The translations under genes were made by a program, and so were the position numbers. This document shows positions 12,670 through 20,338 of a DNA stretch of 31,161 nucleotides, piece after piece (positions within the stretch are counted from its first letter, which is position 1; each line of letters starts with the position of its first letter). The notes beneath the pieces were generated by a model. The model was not told the origin of the DNA. It saw only the letters and a program-made list of their open reading frames with translations, and did not search any database. The DNA lies in the IMG/VR virus record IMGVR_UViG_3300027734_000221, positions 1 through 31,161 of that record; one strand, given 5' to 3'. The DNA is from a virus.

Positions 12670-13667
12670 TAGATGCTGGAGGGAGAACTATTGACCCCCA
12701 TTTATTAGAATCAAAAAAGTTATTTCCAGTAGCTTTGATTGGAGCAGAGGATACACACGCTAGTGTTAAAGCTGGGTTTCAAAATATTTTAGTAAAAAAT
12801 AGAATATTGACTGCTTTTACTGACTATATTAAGTTGGCTAAAGAAGGTAAAGCCTATTCTAATATTGAATATGCGGGGGAACATATCAGCGAGTGCATTA
12901 CAGATTACCCTAAAGTAATCCTTGAGAATCATTTTGATAAAGACTATCAATTAATGTTATCTGATATTGAAAATTTAGGTGAGATAAGACTACCTTTTCC
13001 CATGCTAACAATAATTACAGGGGAAAAAACTCACAACAACGATGAGACTATACACAATGAAGAATACGGAATAATCCGAAGAGGTACTCGAGTTCTGCAA
13101 GACGGAACAATCAATTTGTTCAACGCATATTTTATGGTGCAAAGAGGCGATAAGGTATTGATACACGCTATCTTTAATAAACCTAATGCACGACAAAAAT
13201 CCTACTATATTTGTTCGCTTTATCTTGGTGTAGAAAACGGAAAAATGCAACTATACGGTGTAGAAAATTATGACGAGGCAGAGTTTAATGACCCCGACAC
13301 CATAGGTACAATAGCCGCGCATGCAGTTATAGCTATTCATATGCTAACCCTATCAGGTGGAGACATTTATATGGATGCTCCTACACCTGACCAAGCGGCG
13401 GTTAATAGAAAGCGTGTTAGCAAGGGTAAGAAGCCGTTGGTTGAGTTCCGACTAATTACAGTAGACACCAAGAAGAAAGATACCGAAGTTGTTATGCACC
13501 ATGGTACTCATGCTTCACCCCGCCAGCATTGGAGACGTGGACATTGGAGGACTGCACCCAAGTCAGGTAAACAAGTTTGGATTGATCCAATCTTAGTAGG
13601 CGACGAAAAGAACGGCAAGATTATTAAGGACTATGCGGTAGGACATTACGAGGAGAGAAGAGCATGA
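12660..13667 (+). CDS. Uncharacterised phage protein downstream of DNA polymerase
   Basis: 335 residues. The C-terminal part has HASPRQHWRRGHWRT, followed by a PxSGKxVWIDPxxVGD-like stretch, a pattern I recall from proteins of unknown function in several phage groups; it is basic and His/Arg/Trp-rich, as in a nucleic-acid-binding tail. The N-terminal 240 residues are mixed alpha/beta without recognised motifs. ATG 12660 overlaps the polymerase stop by 10 bases, and a second in-frame ATG at 12666 is possible. The stop overlaps the next ATG. Base composition looks more AT-rich than in the polymerase, by eye. The location suggests an accessory replication role, which is inference. Confidence 0.75.
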   Translation: MAMIDAGGRTIDPHLLESKKLFPVALIGAEDTHASVKAGFQNILVKNRILTAFTDYIKLAKEGKAYSNIEYAGEHISECITDYPKVILENHFDKDYQLMLSDIENLGEIRLPFPMLTIITGEKTHNNDETIHNEEYGIIRRGTRVLQDGTINLFNAYFMVQRGDKVLIHAIFNKPNARQKSYYICSLYLGVENGKMQLYGVENYDEAEFNDPDTIGTIAAHAVIAIHMLTLSGGDIYMDAPTPDQAAVNRKRVSKGKKPLVEFRLITVDTKKKDTEVVMHHGTHASPRQHWRRGHWRTAPKSGKQVWIDPILVGDEKNGKIIKDYAVGHYEERRA

Positions 13668-14128
13668 AAGCGTTTATTTTCTGCGTAGGCCTGCTGTGTT
13701 CGAGCGTTAATGCTCAAGAGATGGCGGTCAATGCTATGCCATTAGATAACCCGACAGGCTCAACTTGCAAGCTAGTCATGGCTGAGTACCGTGCTGGGTC
13801 AGTCGTTATGTATACGGGTAAATGTGGTTGGAACGGTCTGTACGGCATTGCTGGGTATGTACAGGCATGGAATCACAGTAACCATATAAAGATTGTTAGA
13901 GGTATGTTTAGCAATGGTAAGGCAGTTTCATGGACAAAAGTTACTTACATCAACAAGGTTAATAGAACTATTGAAACTTATGAAGAAGATGAGTGGATAA
14001 CCAACAATAGGAAGACTCATAACTTTGATGACAGGGAGACTGATGCCCGTCAAGCTGGGTTGTATTTAAATTTTAATAAAGCGGAGTCGTTGTTTAAGTT
14101 TGCAAATTACATTGACATACATGAATAA
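13664..14128 (+). CDS. Exported protein with Sec signal peptide
   Basis: 154 residues. Residues 1-17 are a short classical signal peptide: Lys2, the hydrophobic core FIFCVGLLCSSV and the cleavage-like NA-QE. The mature part, about 137 residues, holds two Cys (in STCKL and GKCGW) that could form a disulfide in the periplasm, and many aromatic residues in strand-like runs. ATG 13664 overlaps the previous stop by four bases. It begins a set of four genes (to 15961) with cell-envelope features placed inside the replication region. No family recognised; a periplasmic effector or a superinfection factor is possible. Confidence 0.75.
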   Translation: MKAFIFCVGLLCSSVNAQEMAVNAMPLDNPTGSTCKLVMAEYRAGSVVMYTGKCGWNGLYGIAGYVQAWNHSNHIKIVRGMFSNGKAVSWTKVTYINKVNRTIETYEEDEWITNNRKTHNFDDRETDARQAGLYLNFNKAESLFKFANYIDIHE

Positions 14129-14138
14129 GGAGAAGTAC

Positions 14139-14444
14139 ATGAAAAAACTAATAGTAGTATCAGCTATGTTTTTAGGAGCTTGTGCAAGCAAGCCTGAGTC
14201 GGTGGTGTTTACACCTCCGTTTAACGCTCAGAATATTCCTATCACTAATACAACTAACATCCCAGCCGTAGCTTATGTATATGAGACAGAGGTTACAGCA
14301 ATGGGTAGGACTCAAGTGGTAGAGGCTACCCGTATGTGCGAAGACTCAGGGTTAAGAGCGTCGCCAACTTTTGCTCGCCGTAGAATTACAGGTCAGACTT
14401 CTGAAGTAGTAGTAGATATACAATGCTTACCAAAATACAAATAA
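14139..14444 (+). CDS. Lipoprotein
   Basis: 101 residues. MKKLIVVSAMFLGAC is a signal sequence ending in a lipobox (LGAC, Cys15), so the mature protein would be lipid-anchored at the envelope. The rest is a small beta-rich domain with Cys residues near the end (RMCEDSG, DIQCLP). Start ATG 14139 has AAGGAG six bases upstream; an earlier in-frame ATG at 14100 lies within the preceding gene and would spoil the signal. It is not Rz1-like: too long and not Pro-rich, and no holin, endolysin or Rz partner is near. A lipoprotein expressed by a phage outside the lysis cassette often blocks receptors or DNA entry of rival phages; here that is inference. Confidence 0.8.
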   Translation: MKKLIVVSAMFLGACASKPESVVFTPPFNAQNIPITNTTNIPAVAYVYETEVTAMGRTQVVEATRMCEDSGLRASPTFARRRITGQTSEVVVDIQCLPKYK

Positions 14445-14454
14445 AGGAAATTAA

Positions 14455-15225
14455 ATGTTAGAACTAAATGCAGAGCAAACACCAAAGCCAGCTAAGTTAT
14501 TTATAGCTACTCCGATGTATGGCGGTATGTGCGTAGGTGGATACACCATGGGTATTTTGAATACTGTACAAACTTTTATGAAGAACAAAATTCAAATGTA
14601 CTACTCATACATGATGAACGAGTCTCTGATTACCCGTGCTCGTAATGGTATGGCTTATGACTTTTTGGCATCAGACGCTACTCACCTAATGTTTATTGAT
14701 GCTGACATTAGTTTTGACCCCGAAGATATTGTGCGCATGATTAACGCAGACAAGGACATCATCTGCGGTCTATATCCAAAGAAAGAAATTAATTGGCAGT
14801 TAATATCCGATGCGGTTAAAAAAGGTGTTGACTATAAGGACTTGCCTAACTACACAGGCTCTTTTGTGGTTAACCTAGTAGGTGGTGCGCTAGAGTCCAC
14901 AGGGAATATTAACGAGCCAATGGAGATTGACAATGGCGGTACAGGCTATATGTTAATTAAGCGCAACGTCTTTGATGTTTTAAAACCTTTAGTGCCAACC
15001 TATACCAACGACATGATTCTGATTGTTGATAAGAACCCGCAGAAGAAAATTATTAGCGAGTTTTTTGACACCAGCATTGATGAAGATACAAACCGACTGC
15101 TATCTGAGGATTACCATTTTTGCAAGATCGCTCGTAAAGCTGGCTTTAAAGTATATGCCGCACCTTGGGCAAAGCTAACTCATAGCGGTACTTATAACTT
15201 TAGCGGTACTTTACCAAGGAGTTAA
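14455..15225 (+). CDS. Glycosyltransferase, GT-A fold
   Basis: 256 residues. It opens with a nucleotide-sugar-binding-like strand (KLFIATPMYGG). LMFIDADISF contains the Asp82-x-Asp84 motif that binds metal and sugar nucleotide in GT-A enzymes. ESLITRARNGMA before it and a later acidic SEDYHFCKIARKAGF resemble the catalytic regions of GT2-like enzymes. Cytoplasmic; no membrane segment. AAAGGA precedes ATG 14455. It is followed after one base by an FkbM methyltransferase; such pairs usually build or cap a methylated glycan. Possible targets are host lipopolysaccharide, a virion protein or DNA. The neighbouring envelope proteins favour a surface target. Confidence 0.85.
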   Translation: MLELNAEQTPKPAKLFIATPMYGGMCVGGYTMGILNTVQTFMKNKIQMYYSYMMNESLITRARNGMAYDFLASDATHLMFIDADISFDPEDIVRMINADKDIICGLYPKKEINWQLISDAVKKGVDYKDLPNYTGSFVVNLVGGALESTGNINEPMEIDNGGTGYMLIKRNVFDVLKPLVPTYTNDMILIVDKNPQKKIISEFFDTSIDEDTNRLLSEDYHFCKIARKAGFKVYAAPWAKLTHSGTYNFSGTLPRS

Positions 15226-15226
15226 G

Positions 15227-15961
15227 ATGATTCCAAATTGCCAACTAATCACCTCAATGGATGCGCAATTCCTTGTATTTAAAGGGAACGACCTAGTATC
15301 TAATGCTTTGCGTAATGGTGGATATGAGCTTGACCTTCATGCTATGTCGGATAGGATACTAAGCCAACATACAGGGTACGGCAAAGTTTTAGACATTGGG
15401 GCTAACTTGGGTAGCTACTGCATCCCATTAGCAAAGAAGCACCCGCATATTAAGTTTGAAGCGTTTGAACCCCAGCGTATCGTTAATTACCAGCTATGTG
15501 CAAACATAATTATTAACGGTTTAGAAAATGTTAATAGCTACGAAGTTGGCTTGTCCGACAAAGAAGAAGTGATTGAACTTGTAATGCCTGACTATACAGT
15601 CGAAGGTAATATCGGTGCATTTAGTATTGACAAAGAAGTTCGTGATAACGAGTATGAGTGTAGTTCTAAAGGAGCAACCGATGAACTTCAGTTAACAACC
15701 CTCGATGGTTTAGGCTATGAGAACATTAAGCTACTTAAGATTGACGTAGAGGGTCATGAGTTAGAAGTATTAAAAGGCGGTATCGAAACAATCAAGCGTA
15801 ATAACTATCCACCAATCATCTTTGAAGCATGGACATGGAAGCCTTGGTATCAGGAGAAGCGAACTGCTTTGTTTGATTATTTAAAAGGTCATGGGTATAA
15901 CATCATAGAAATAGGCGAAAATAACATTGCCCGACACCCTGACCATGAGGAAACAAAATGA
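15227..15961 (+). CDS. FkbM-family methyltransferase
   Basis: 244 residues. VLDIGANLGSY (Asp56 to Gly62) is the S-adenosylmethionine-binding loop and Glu81 in FEPQ ends strand 2. LKIDVEGHELEVLKGG (Asp173, Glu175, His177) is the FkbM signature. These enzymes methylate hydroxyl groups, often of sugars, in line with the glycosyltransferase directly upstream. AAGGAG precedes ATG 15227. The stop overlaps the next start as ATGA. All signature residues are intact, so an active enzyme is likely; the substrate is not known. Confidence 0.92.
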   Translation: MIPNCQLITSMDAQFLVFKGNDLVSNALRNGGYELDLHAMSDRILSQHTGYGKVLDIGANLGSYCIPLAKKHPHIKFEAFEPQRIVNYQLCANIIINGLENVNSYEVGLSDKEEVIELVMPDYTVEGNIGAFSIDKEVRDNEYECSSKGATDELQLTTLDGLGYENIKLLKIDVEGHELEVLKGGIETIKRNNYPPIIFEAWTWKPWYQEKRTALFDYLKGHGYNIIEIGENNIARHPDHEETK

Positions 15962-16191
15962 CAACTTTTACGACTGAAGACCGTGTCAATGCTACTGTTG
16001 ACCTAGAGCCTTTAGAACCCATACCGTTTGCTGGTATGGTGGATATAAATAAACCCAACATGAGCAGGCAAAACATTGCCGATGAACTTGGTGTAAGTCG
16101 TCAAACCGTTGCATACATTGAAGAAAAAGCATTAAATAAAATTCGTGCCGAACTATTTAAACGTGGCGTTAATAAGGAGGACTTATTGTGA
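15958..16191 (+). CDS. Sigma-70 region-4-like DNA-binding protein
   Basis: 77 residues. Residues 35-64 (NIADELGVSRQTVAYIEEKA, then LNKIR) follow the pattern of sigma factor region 4, where a helix-turn-helix is followed by an E-x-KAL-x-KIR helix. Region 2, needed to melt promoters, is absent, so it cannot be a full sigma factor. It could redirect host RNA polymerase at the -35 element, as region-4-like phage proteins do, or simply be a small repressor. ATG 15958 overlaps the FkbM stop. The ribosome binding site is weak, so translation is coupled. It is a candidate reader of the repeated leader modules at 60 and 841. Confidence 0.75.
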   Translation: MTTFTTEDRVNATVDLEPLEPIPFAGMVDINKPNMSRQNIADELGVSRQTVAYIEEKALNKIRAELFKRGVNKEDLL

Positions 16192-16322
16192 GCCTTGAAG
16201 AACTTAAAAAAGAACTAAGCAAGTTCTATCAATGGATAGATTCATTAGCCAAAGAAGAAGTTACTCCAGAAGAGGAAGAAGAGTGGCGCCGTTTGGAAAA
16301 ACAGAGTAATATGTCAAAATGA
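16188..16322 (+). CDS. Small charged helical protein
   Basis: 44 residues, nearly all helix-forming and strongly charged (ELKKELSKFYQW, then a run of Glu), reminiscent of a short coiled coil. GTG 16188 has a very strong AAGGAGG seven bases upstream, and the stop overlaps the nuclease ATG, so it is a convincing gene despite its size. It may be a partner of the nuclease. Confidence 0.75.
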   Translation: MSLEELKKELSKFYQWIDSLAKEEVTPEEEEEWRRLEKQSNMSK

Positions 16323-16975
16323 ACTTTACTTGGTCATTCTCCGCTCTTAAAGAATACGTTAACTGCCCTAAGCAATATCAGGAGTTAAAGGTATTAAAAC
16401 GCTACGAAAAAAAAGCCACGGAGCAAATGCTCTATGGAACTGTTGTACACAAAGCTTGTGAAGACTACGTAGCTGAGGGTAAACCCTTAGAGAAAAACTA
16501 CCAACGCTTTAAGCCTGTGCTTGACTCTTTAGTAGCAATCCCTGGAACTAAGTATCCTGAGTATGAAATGGCACTCACACCTGACAAGCAACCGTGCGCG
16601 TTCCGTGATGACGGCAGATGGGTACGGGGTATTGTGGACTTGCTTATTGTGGACGGCGACTACGCATTTATTGTTGACTACAAGACTGGCTCTAACCGTT
16701 ACCCTGACCCAAAACAGTTAAAGCTAATGGCACTAATGACCTTTGCTCACTTCCCCGAAGTCAACAAGATTAAAGCTGGGCTATTGTTTGTAATGCATGA
16801 GAGTTTCATGGATGAAGAATACACACGAGATCAGATACCAAAACTATGGAGTTATTTTGAATCTGACCTTGAAAGGTTGAACTATTCGTACGAAAATGAT
16901 ACATGGCAAGCTAACCCTACCCCCCTATGCGGGTGGTGTCCTGTTAAGTCTTGCGAATTTCATAAGGAAAGATAA
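16319..16975 (+). CDS. RecB/Cas4-like nuclease with probable iron-sulfur cluster
   Basis: 218 residues of the PD-(D/E)xK fold. His44 in GTVVHKA, Asp107, Asp120-Tyr-Lys122 in VDYKTG and Gln133 form the full catalytic set of RecB-like exonucleases. Cys16 in NCPKQYQ, Cys204 and Cys207 in CGWC, and Cys212 match the split four-cysteine [4Fe-4S] arrangement of Cas4 and AddB. It probably resects DNA ends during recombination or replication. No cas genes or CRISPR array are present, so it is a stand-alone phage exonuclease. ATG 16319 overlaps the small upstream gene. Its stop shares a base with the next start. Confidence 0.9.
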   Translation: MNFTWSFSALKEYVNCPKQYQELKVLKRYEKKATEQMLYGTVVHKACEDYVAEGKPLEKNYQRFKPVLDSLVAIPGTKYPEYEMALTPDKQPCAFRDDGRWVRGIVDLLIVDGDYAFIVDYKTGSNRYPDPKQLKLMALMTFAHFPEVNKIKAGLLFVMHESFMDEEYTRDQIPKLWSYFESDLERLNYSYENDTWQANPTPLCGWCPVKSCEFHKER

Positions 16976-17289
16976 TGCCCTACGTAACTAAACCAAGACC
17001 GTATGCAAAAGAATATCAACAAGAGAAAGAACGTGGAGAACATCCCCGTCGTATGGAGCGTCAAAGAGCGAGGCGGGCGTTGGATAAAAAATTACCTGAC
17101 GGAAACGGAAACGGTAAAGCCGATGCAAGAGAAGGCAAAGACGTTGCCCACAGAAAAGCTTTAGATAAAGGCGGTTCAAATAAAAACGGTACTTACATTA
17201 CTACTGTTGCTAAGAACCGTAGCTTTAAACGTGACTCGCAAGGTAATCTAGTATCAGAAACAAGTAAGAAAGAACGTAAAAAGAAATAG
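16975..17289 (+). CDS. HNH-like basic phage protein
   Basis: 104 residues, very basic. The N-terminal half is Arg/Lys-rich (HPRRMERQRARRALDKK). A Gly/Asn/Lys stretch follows, then GKDVAHRKALDKGGSN and later AKNRSFKR. This matches the D-H-x-x-P-L-x-x-GG-x-N core of HNH nucleases, with Ala-His in place of the Asp-His pair and without the zinc cysteines. Proteins of this type are frequent in phages. It may be an inactive or divergent HNH protein or a DNA-binding structural protein. ATG 16975 overlaps the nuclease stop by one base. Confidence 0.65.
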   Translation: MPYVTKPRPYAKEYQQEKERGEHPRRMERQRARRALDKKLPDGNGNGKADAREGKDVAHRKALDKGGSNKNGTYITTVAKNRSFKRDSQGNLVSETSKKERKKK

Positions 17290-17471
17290 GTAGTGGGGTG
17301 TTCCGCTGTAAGGCATGAGTGGGCGGTAGGGTTATTTGTTCCCCTTACAACCATGTCAGCAGGGCGGTGTTTGTGAAGGCTAGCTGATAACACTAGCGCT
17401 TCTCCTTGGCATTTGGCTCTGCCGACTAGCCCCCGTAAGGGGCGCCGTTAAAATTTAGTTAAAGGACAGTC
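17290..17471 (+). other. Gene-free 182-bp gap with several hairpins
   Basis: No credible gene on either strand. Possible stems are TGTAAGG (17307-17313) with CCTTACA (17343-17349), GCTAG (17379-17383) with CTAGC (17393-17397), GGCA with TGCC near 17408-17422, and GCCCC (17429-17433) with GGGGC (17439-17443), the last only 18 bases before the helicase ribosome binding site. There is no T-run, so it is not an ordinary terminator, and I see no consensus promoter or tRNA. It could be an untranslated regulatory leader or a small RNA. Confidence 0.5.
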
Positions 17472-19040
17472 GTGGAAATAGTAGAAAACCAAGTAGTTAA
17501 ATTCAGTATTGCTTCAGATAAAGTTAATTTAATAACAAACTATCTAGAAAAAAGCGAAGTCTTAGAAGACGACGGCAAGACTGCAGACATGGTGGTCTAC
17601 TGGGGTATCAAAGAGATGCAGCATTTAGTAAGAATCTATGGTGAAAAAGTTCCTTCACCGATACAAAAGGATTACAAGTGGCCTGGGATGTACACTCCCT
17701 TCAAACACCAAGAAACTACGGCTGCGTTTCTATCACTACAAGACAGGGCTTTCTGCTTCAATGAAGCAGGTACGGGCAAGACTTCCTCAGTAATTTGGGC
17801 TGCCGACTATTTGATGACTCAAGGCTTGATAAAGCGCGTTTTAATCATTTGCCCGTTATCTATTATGTACTCCGCTTGGCAAGCTGACATCTTTAAAACC
17901 GCTATGCACCGCAGCGTTGCCGTAGCCTACGGCGATGCCAATAAACGCAAGAAAGTTATCAACGGAGTCTATGAGTTTGTCATCATAAATTACGACGGGG
18001 TAGGAATTGTTGCTGAAGATATAAGTAAATTAGGGTTTGACCTAATTGTAATAGATGAAGCTAACGCTTATAAAACAGCTACGACCAAAAGATTTAAAAC
18101 AATGGCAAAAATACTGAAACCTTCTACAAAACTTTGGATGCTTACTGGCACACCAGCTTCTCAGTCCCCGCTTGATGCGTTTGGACTGGCTAAACTTGTA
18201 AACCCAAATGGTGTACCTAAATACTTCACTGCGTGGCGGGATAAGGTAATGCACCAAATAACACGGTTTAAGTACGTACCAAAACCTACCTCACGGCAAG
18301 ATGTTTACAACGCTTTGCAACCAGCTATTCGGTTTGAGAAAGCTCAGTGTTTGGATTTACCGCCTGTAATGTACCAGACCCGTGAAATACCACTTACCCC
18401 ACAAGTTAACCGTTATTACAAAGCTATCAAAGATCAGATGCTTATTGAAGCGGCAGGGGAAAAGATTAGTGCAGTCAATGCGGCGGCAAAGTTAACAAAG
18501 TTGCTACAAATTTCGGGTGGGGCAGTCTATACAGATACCCGTGAAGTAGTGGAGTTTGATGTGTCTCCACGACTAAATGCCCTGATGGAGGTGTTAGATG
18601 AGACGGAACATAAAGTCATTGTGTTTGTTCCCTATCGTCACACCATTGAGTTAGTTTCTAAACATTTACAAGGAGAAGGTGTCACTAATGAAATTATTAG
18701 CGGAGACGTAGGAGCAAAAGAGCGAGGCGATTTAATTAATCGTTTCCAAACCTCAGAATTTCCACGAGTCCTTATTATTCAACCTCAAGCTGCATCGCAT
18801 GGTGTGACTCTTACTGCCGCCAATACAGTAGTATTTTGGTCTCCAGTCATGAGTGTGGAAACATACTTGCAATGCATAGCTCGTATTGACCGTTATGGTC
18901 AGCAAAACAAAATGACCGTTGTGCATCTACAAGGTTCAGAAGTAGAACGCAAGATGTATGAGATGTTACAAGGGAAAGTTACTAGCCACGAGAAGCTGGT
19001 TGATCTGTACAAAGAAGAGTTAGGAATAAAAGATGAGTGA
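17472..19040 (+). CDS. SNF2-type DNA helicase/translocase
   Basis: 522 residues. Helicase motifs in order: Walker A NEAGTGKT (Gly100 to Thr104), motif II DEAN (Asp195 to Asn198), motif III LTGTP (224-228), and motif VI RIDRYGQ (Arg471 to Gln477), whose R-x-x-R-x-G-Q form is characteristic of SNF2-family enzymes. The compact size is typical of phage members. These translocate on duplex DNA and help to remodel forks or recombination intermediates, here probably with the VRR-NUC and RecB-like nucleases. GTG 17472 with AAAGGA five bases before is chosen. It overlaps the next gene by 8 bases. Confidence 0.93.
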   Translation: MEIVENQVVKFSIASDKVNLITNYLEKSEVLEDDGKTADMVVYWGIKEMQHLVRIYGEKVPSPIQKDYKWPGMYTPFKHQETTAAFLSLQDRAFCFNEAGTGKTSSVIWAADYLMTQGLIKRVLIICPLSIMYSAWQADIFKTAMHRSVAVAYGDANKRKKVINGVYEFVIINYDGVGIVAEDISKLGFDLIVIDEANAYKTATTKRFKTMAKILKPSTKLWMLTGTPASQSPLDAFGLAKLVNPNGVPKYFTAWRDKVMHQITRFKYVPKPTSRQDVYNALQPAIRFEKAQCLDLPPVMYQTREIPLTPQVNRYYKAIKDQMLIEAAGEKISAVNAAAKLTKLLQISGGAVYTDTREVVEFDVSPRLNALMEVLDETEHKVIVFVPYRHTIELVSKHLQGEGVTNEIISGDVGAKERGDLINRFQTSEFPRVLIIQPQAASHGVTLTAANTVVFWSPVMSVETYLQCIARIDRYGQQNKMTVVHLQGSEVERKMYEMLQGKVTSHEKLVDLYKEELGIKDE

Positions 19041-19437
19041 AAATAATTTAGATGAATTAGTAAAAACTTACTTGACAATTAGAAATGAACGTGAAAGAAT
19101 TGCTGGTGAGTGGAAGGTGCAAGATAAAGCTTTTGAAAACGACTTGGCAGTTCTTGGTCAACAGATGCTAGCAATCTGCAACGAAACAAATGCAACAAGT
19201 ATTAAGACTGCTCAAGGTAGAGTGGTTAAGAAATTAAATGAACGCTATACCGTATCTGATGGAGATAGCTTTCGTAAGTTTGTTATGGAGAATGAAATGC
19301 CCGAATTATTTGAGACAAGGATTCACCAAACAAACTTTAAGGAATTCATGGCTGAGAATGCAGGTGACGGTCTGCCACCTGGAGTGAATGTAATGAGGGA
19401 GTTTACAGCCGTTGTATATAAACCAACCTCAGAATAG
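19033..19437 (+). CDS. Coiled-coil phage protein near the recombination genes
   Basis: 134 residues. The N-terminal 65 residues are a long charged helix (LVKTYLTIRNERERIAGEWK), then TAQGRVVKKLNERYTVSD and a C-terminal alpha/beta part (LPPGVNVMREFTAVVYK). The overall plan resembles Gp157-type and similar phage proteins that sit beside ssDNA-binding and recombination proteins, but I cannot assign it to one. It overlaps the helicase gene by 8 bases and precedes the cysteine-rich protein by 28 bases. Confidence 0.7.
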   Translation: MSENNLDELVKTYLTIRNERERIAGEWKVQDKAFENDLAVLGQQMLAICNETNATSIKTAQGRVVKKLNERYTVSDGDSFRKFVMENEMPELFETRIHQTNFKEFMAENAGDGLPPGVNVMREFTAVVYKPTSE

Positions 19438-19465
19438 TTAAATTTAGTTAAATAAGGAGTTTTAA

Positions 19466-20329
19466 ATGAGTACAGATTTAGTGAACTTAAGCGCTATCGG
19501 CGCATTGGCAACAGTAGGTGGTTTAGATGAAGACACACTGGCGGTAGCTGGTGGTGGTGGTCGTCAAGGTACTAAGCGTCTATCTATTAAAGGTAGCGTG
19601 TTCCGTAAGTATGCGGGCGGTAAAGAGATCGGTGCTATTGAAGACCGTTTTATGAACGTAATCATCGTTAAGATGGCGCACAAAGCTTCTCGTACATACT
19701 ACGACAAAGGCTACAGAGAAGGCGAAAAGGTTAGCCCAGCTTGCTGGTCATCTGACTCAGAGACTCCTGATCCTGAAGTAAAAAATGCACCGTCTTCTAG
19801 TTGCAACTCTTGCCCTAACAGCGTAAAGGGTTCTGGTGATAATGGTATGGGCGCAAAGTGTAAGCTGTCATGGCGCACTGCGGTAGTTCTGCCTAATGAT
19901 CCAGGTGGTGATGTAATGCAGTTTGTTCTTCCAGCTACGTCAGCTTTCGGTAAAGAAGATAATGGTCGTTGGCCTTTCCGTCCGTACATCCAGCACCTAG
20001 CGTCACACAATGTGTCAGCGGGCCGCGTGGTTACTAAGATAGCCTTCGATACAAAATCTCCTACACCAAAGGTTTTGTTTGCTCCAGTCGGTGCTGTACC
20101 TGATGCTGACCTAGAAATCATTGCCCGCCAAGCCAAAAGCCCAGCGGCAGAAGCAGCTATCAAGTTAAGCGTGTTCCAAGTTGATAGCACAGGTGATACA
20201 GAGGTTGCAGTAGCGTCAGTGTCAGCCGAAGTAGAAGTAGAAGAGCCTAAGAAGCGGGAATCAAAAGCCGCTGCTGGTGAAAAAGCGTCCGATGTATCGG
20301 ATATTGTTAAAAAATGGTCTAAGAAGTAA
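19466..20329 (+). CDS. Cysteine-bearing protein, probable ssDNA-binding protein
   Basis: 287 residues. The N-terminal Gly-rich stretch (GGGGRQG) is followed by a beta-rich core. Cys93, Cys113, Cys116 and Cys132 (C-x19-C-x2-C-x15-C) could bind zinc, a layout also seen in zinc-containing phage ssDNA-binding proteins such as T4 gp32. The C-terminal 60 residues are low-complexity, with Val/Glu then Lys/Ser, ending in VKKWSKK. Its ribosome binding site is good (AAGGAG before ATG 19466), and codons look regular, as for an abundant protein. Position between the helicase and the primase supports a ssDNA-binding role. No direct match is claimed. Confidence 0.6.
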   Translation: MSTDLVNLSAIGALATVGGLDEDTLAVAGGGGRQGTKRLSIKGSVFRKYAGGKEIGAIEDRFMNVIIVKMAHKASRTYYDKGYREGEKVSPACWSSDSETPDPEVKNAPSSSCNSCPNSVKGSGDNGMGAKCKLSWRTAVVLPNDPGGDVMQFVLPATSAFGKEDNGRWPFRPYIQHLASHNVSAGRVVTKIAFDTKSPTPKVLFAPVGAVPDADLEIIARQAKSPAAEAAIKLSVFQVDSTGDTEVAVASVSAEVEVEEPKKRESKAAAGEKASDVSDIVKKWSKK

Positions 20330-20338
20330 GGATAAGGA

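Noticed and set aside
14139-14444. The lipoprotein considered as an Rz1 spanin.
   Set aside because: It is too long, not Pro-rich, and has no overlapping Rz gene, holin or endolysin nearby.
16319-16975. The Cas4-like nuclease considered as part of a CRISPR-Cas adaptation module.
   Set aside because: No Cas1, Cas2 or repeat array is nearby, and stand-alone nucleases of this type are common in phages.
18549-18570. GTGGAG and CTCCAC facing each other in the SNF2 gene.
   Set aside because: The arms are in the opposite order to the dyad and ten bases apart, so it is a different hairpin, probably chance.
19711-20190. A 159-codon open frame on the minus strand opposite the probable ssDNA-binding gene; likewise 5883-6323 opposite the VWA gene.
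   Set aside because: Both mirror the codon pattern of strong plus-strand genes, lack ribosome binding sites, and have Ser/Pro/Leu-rich low-complexity products.
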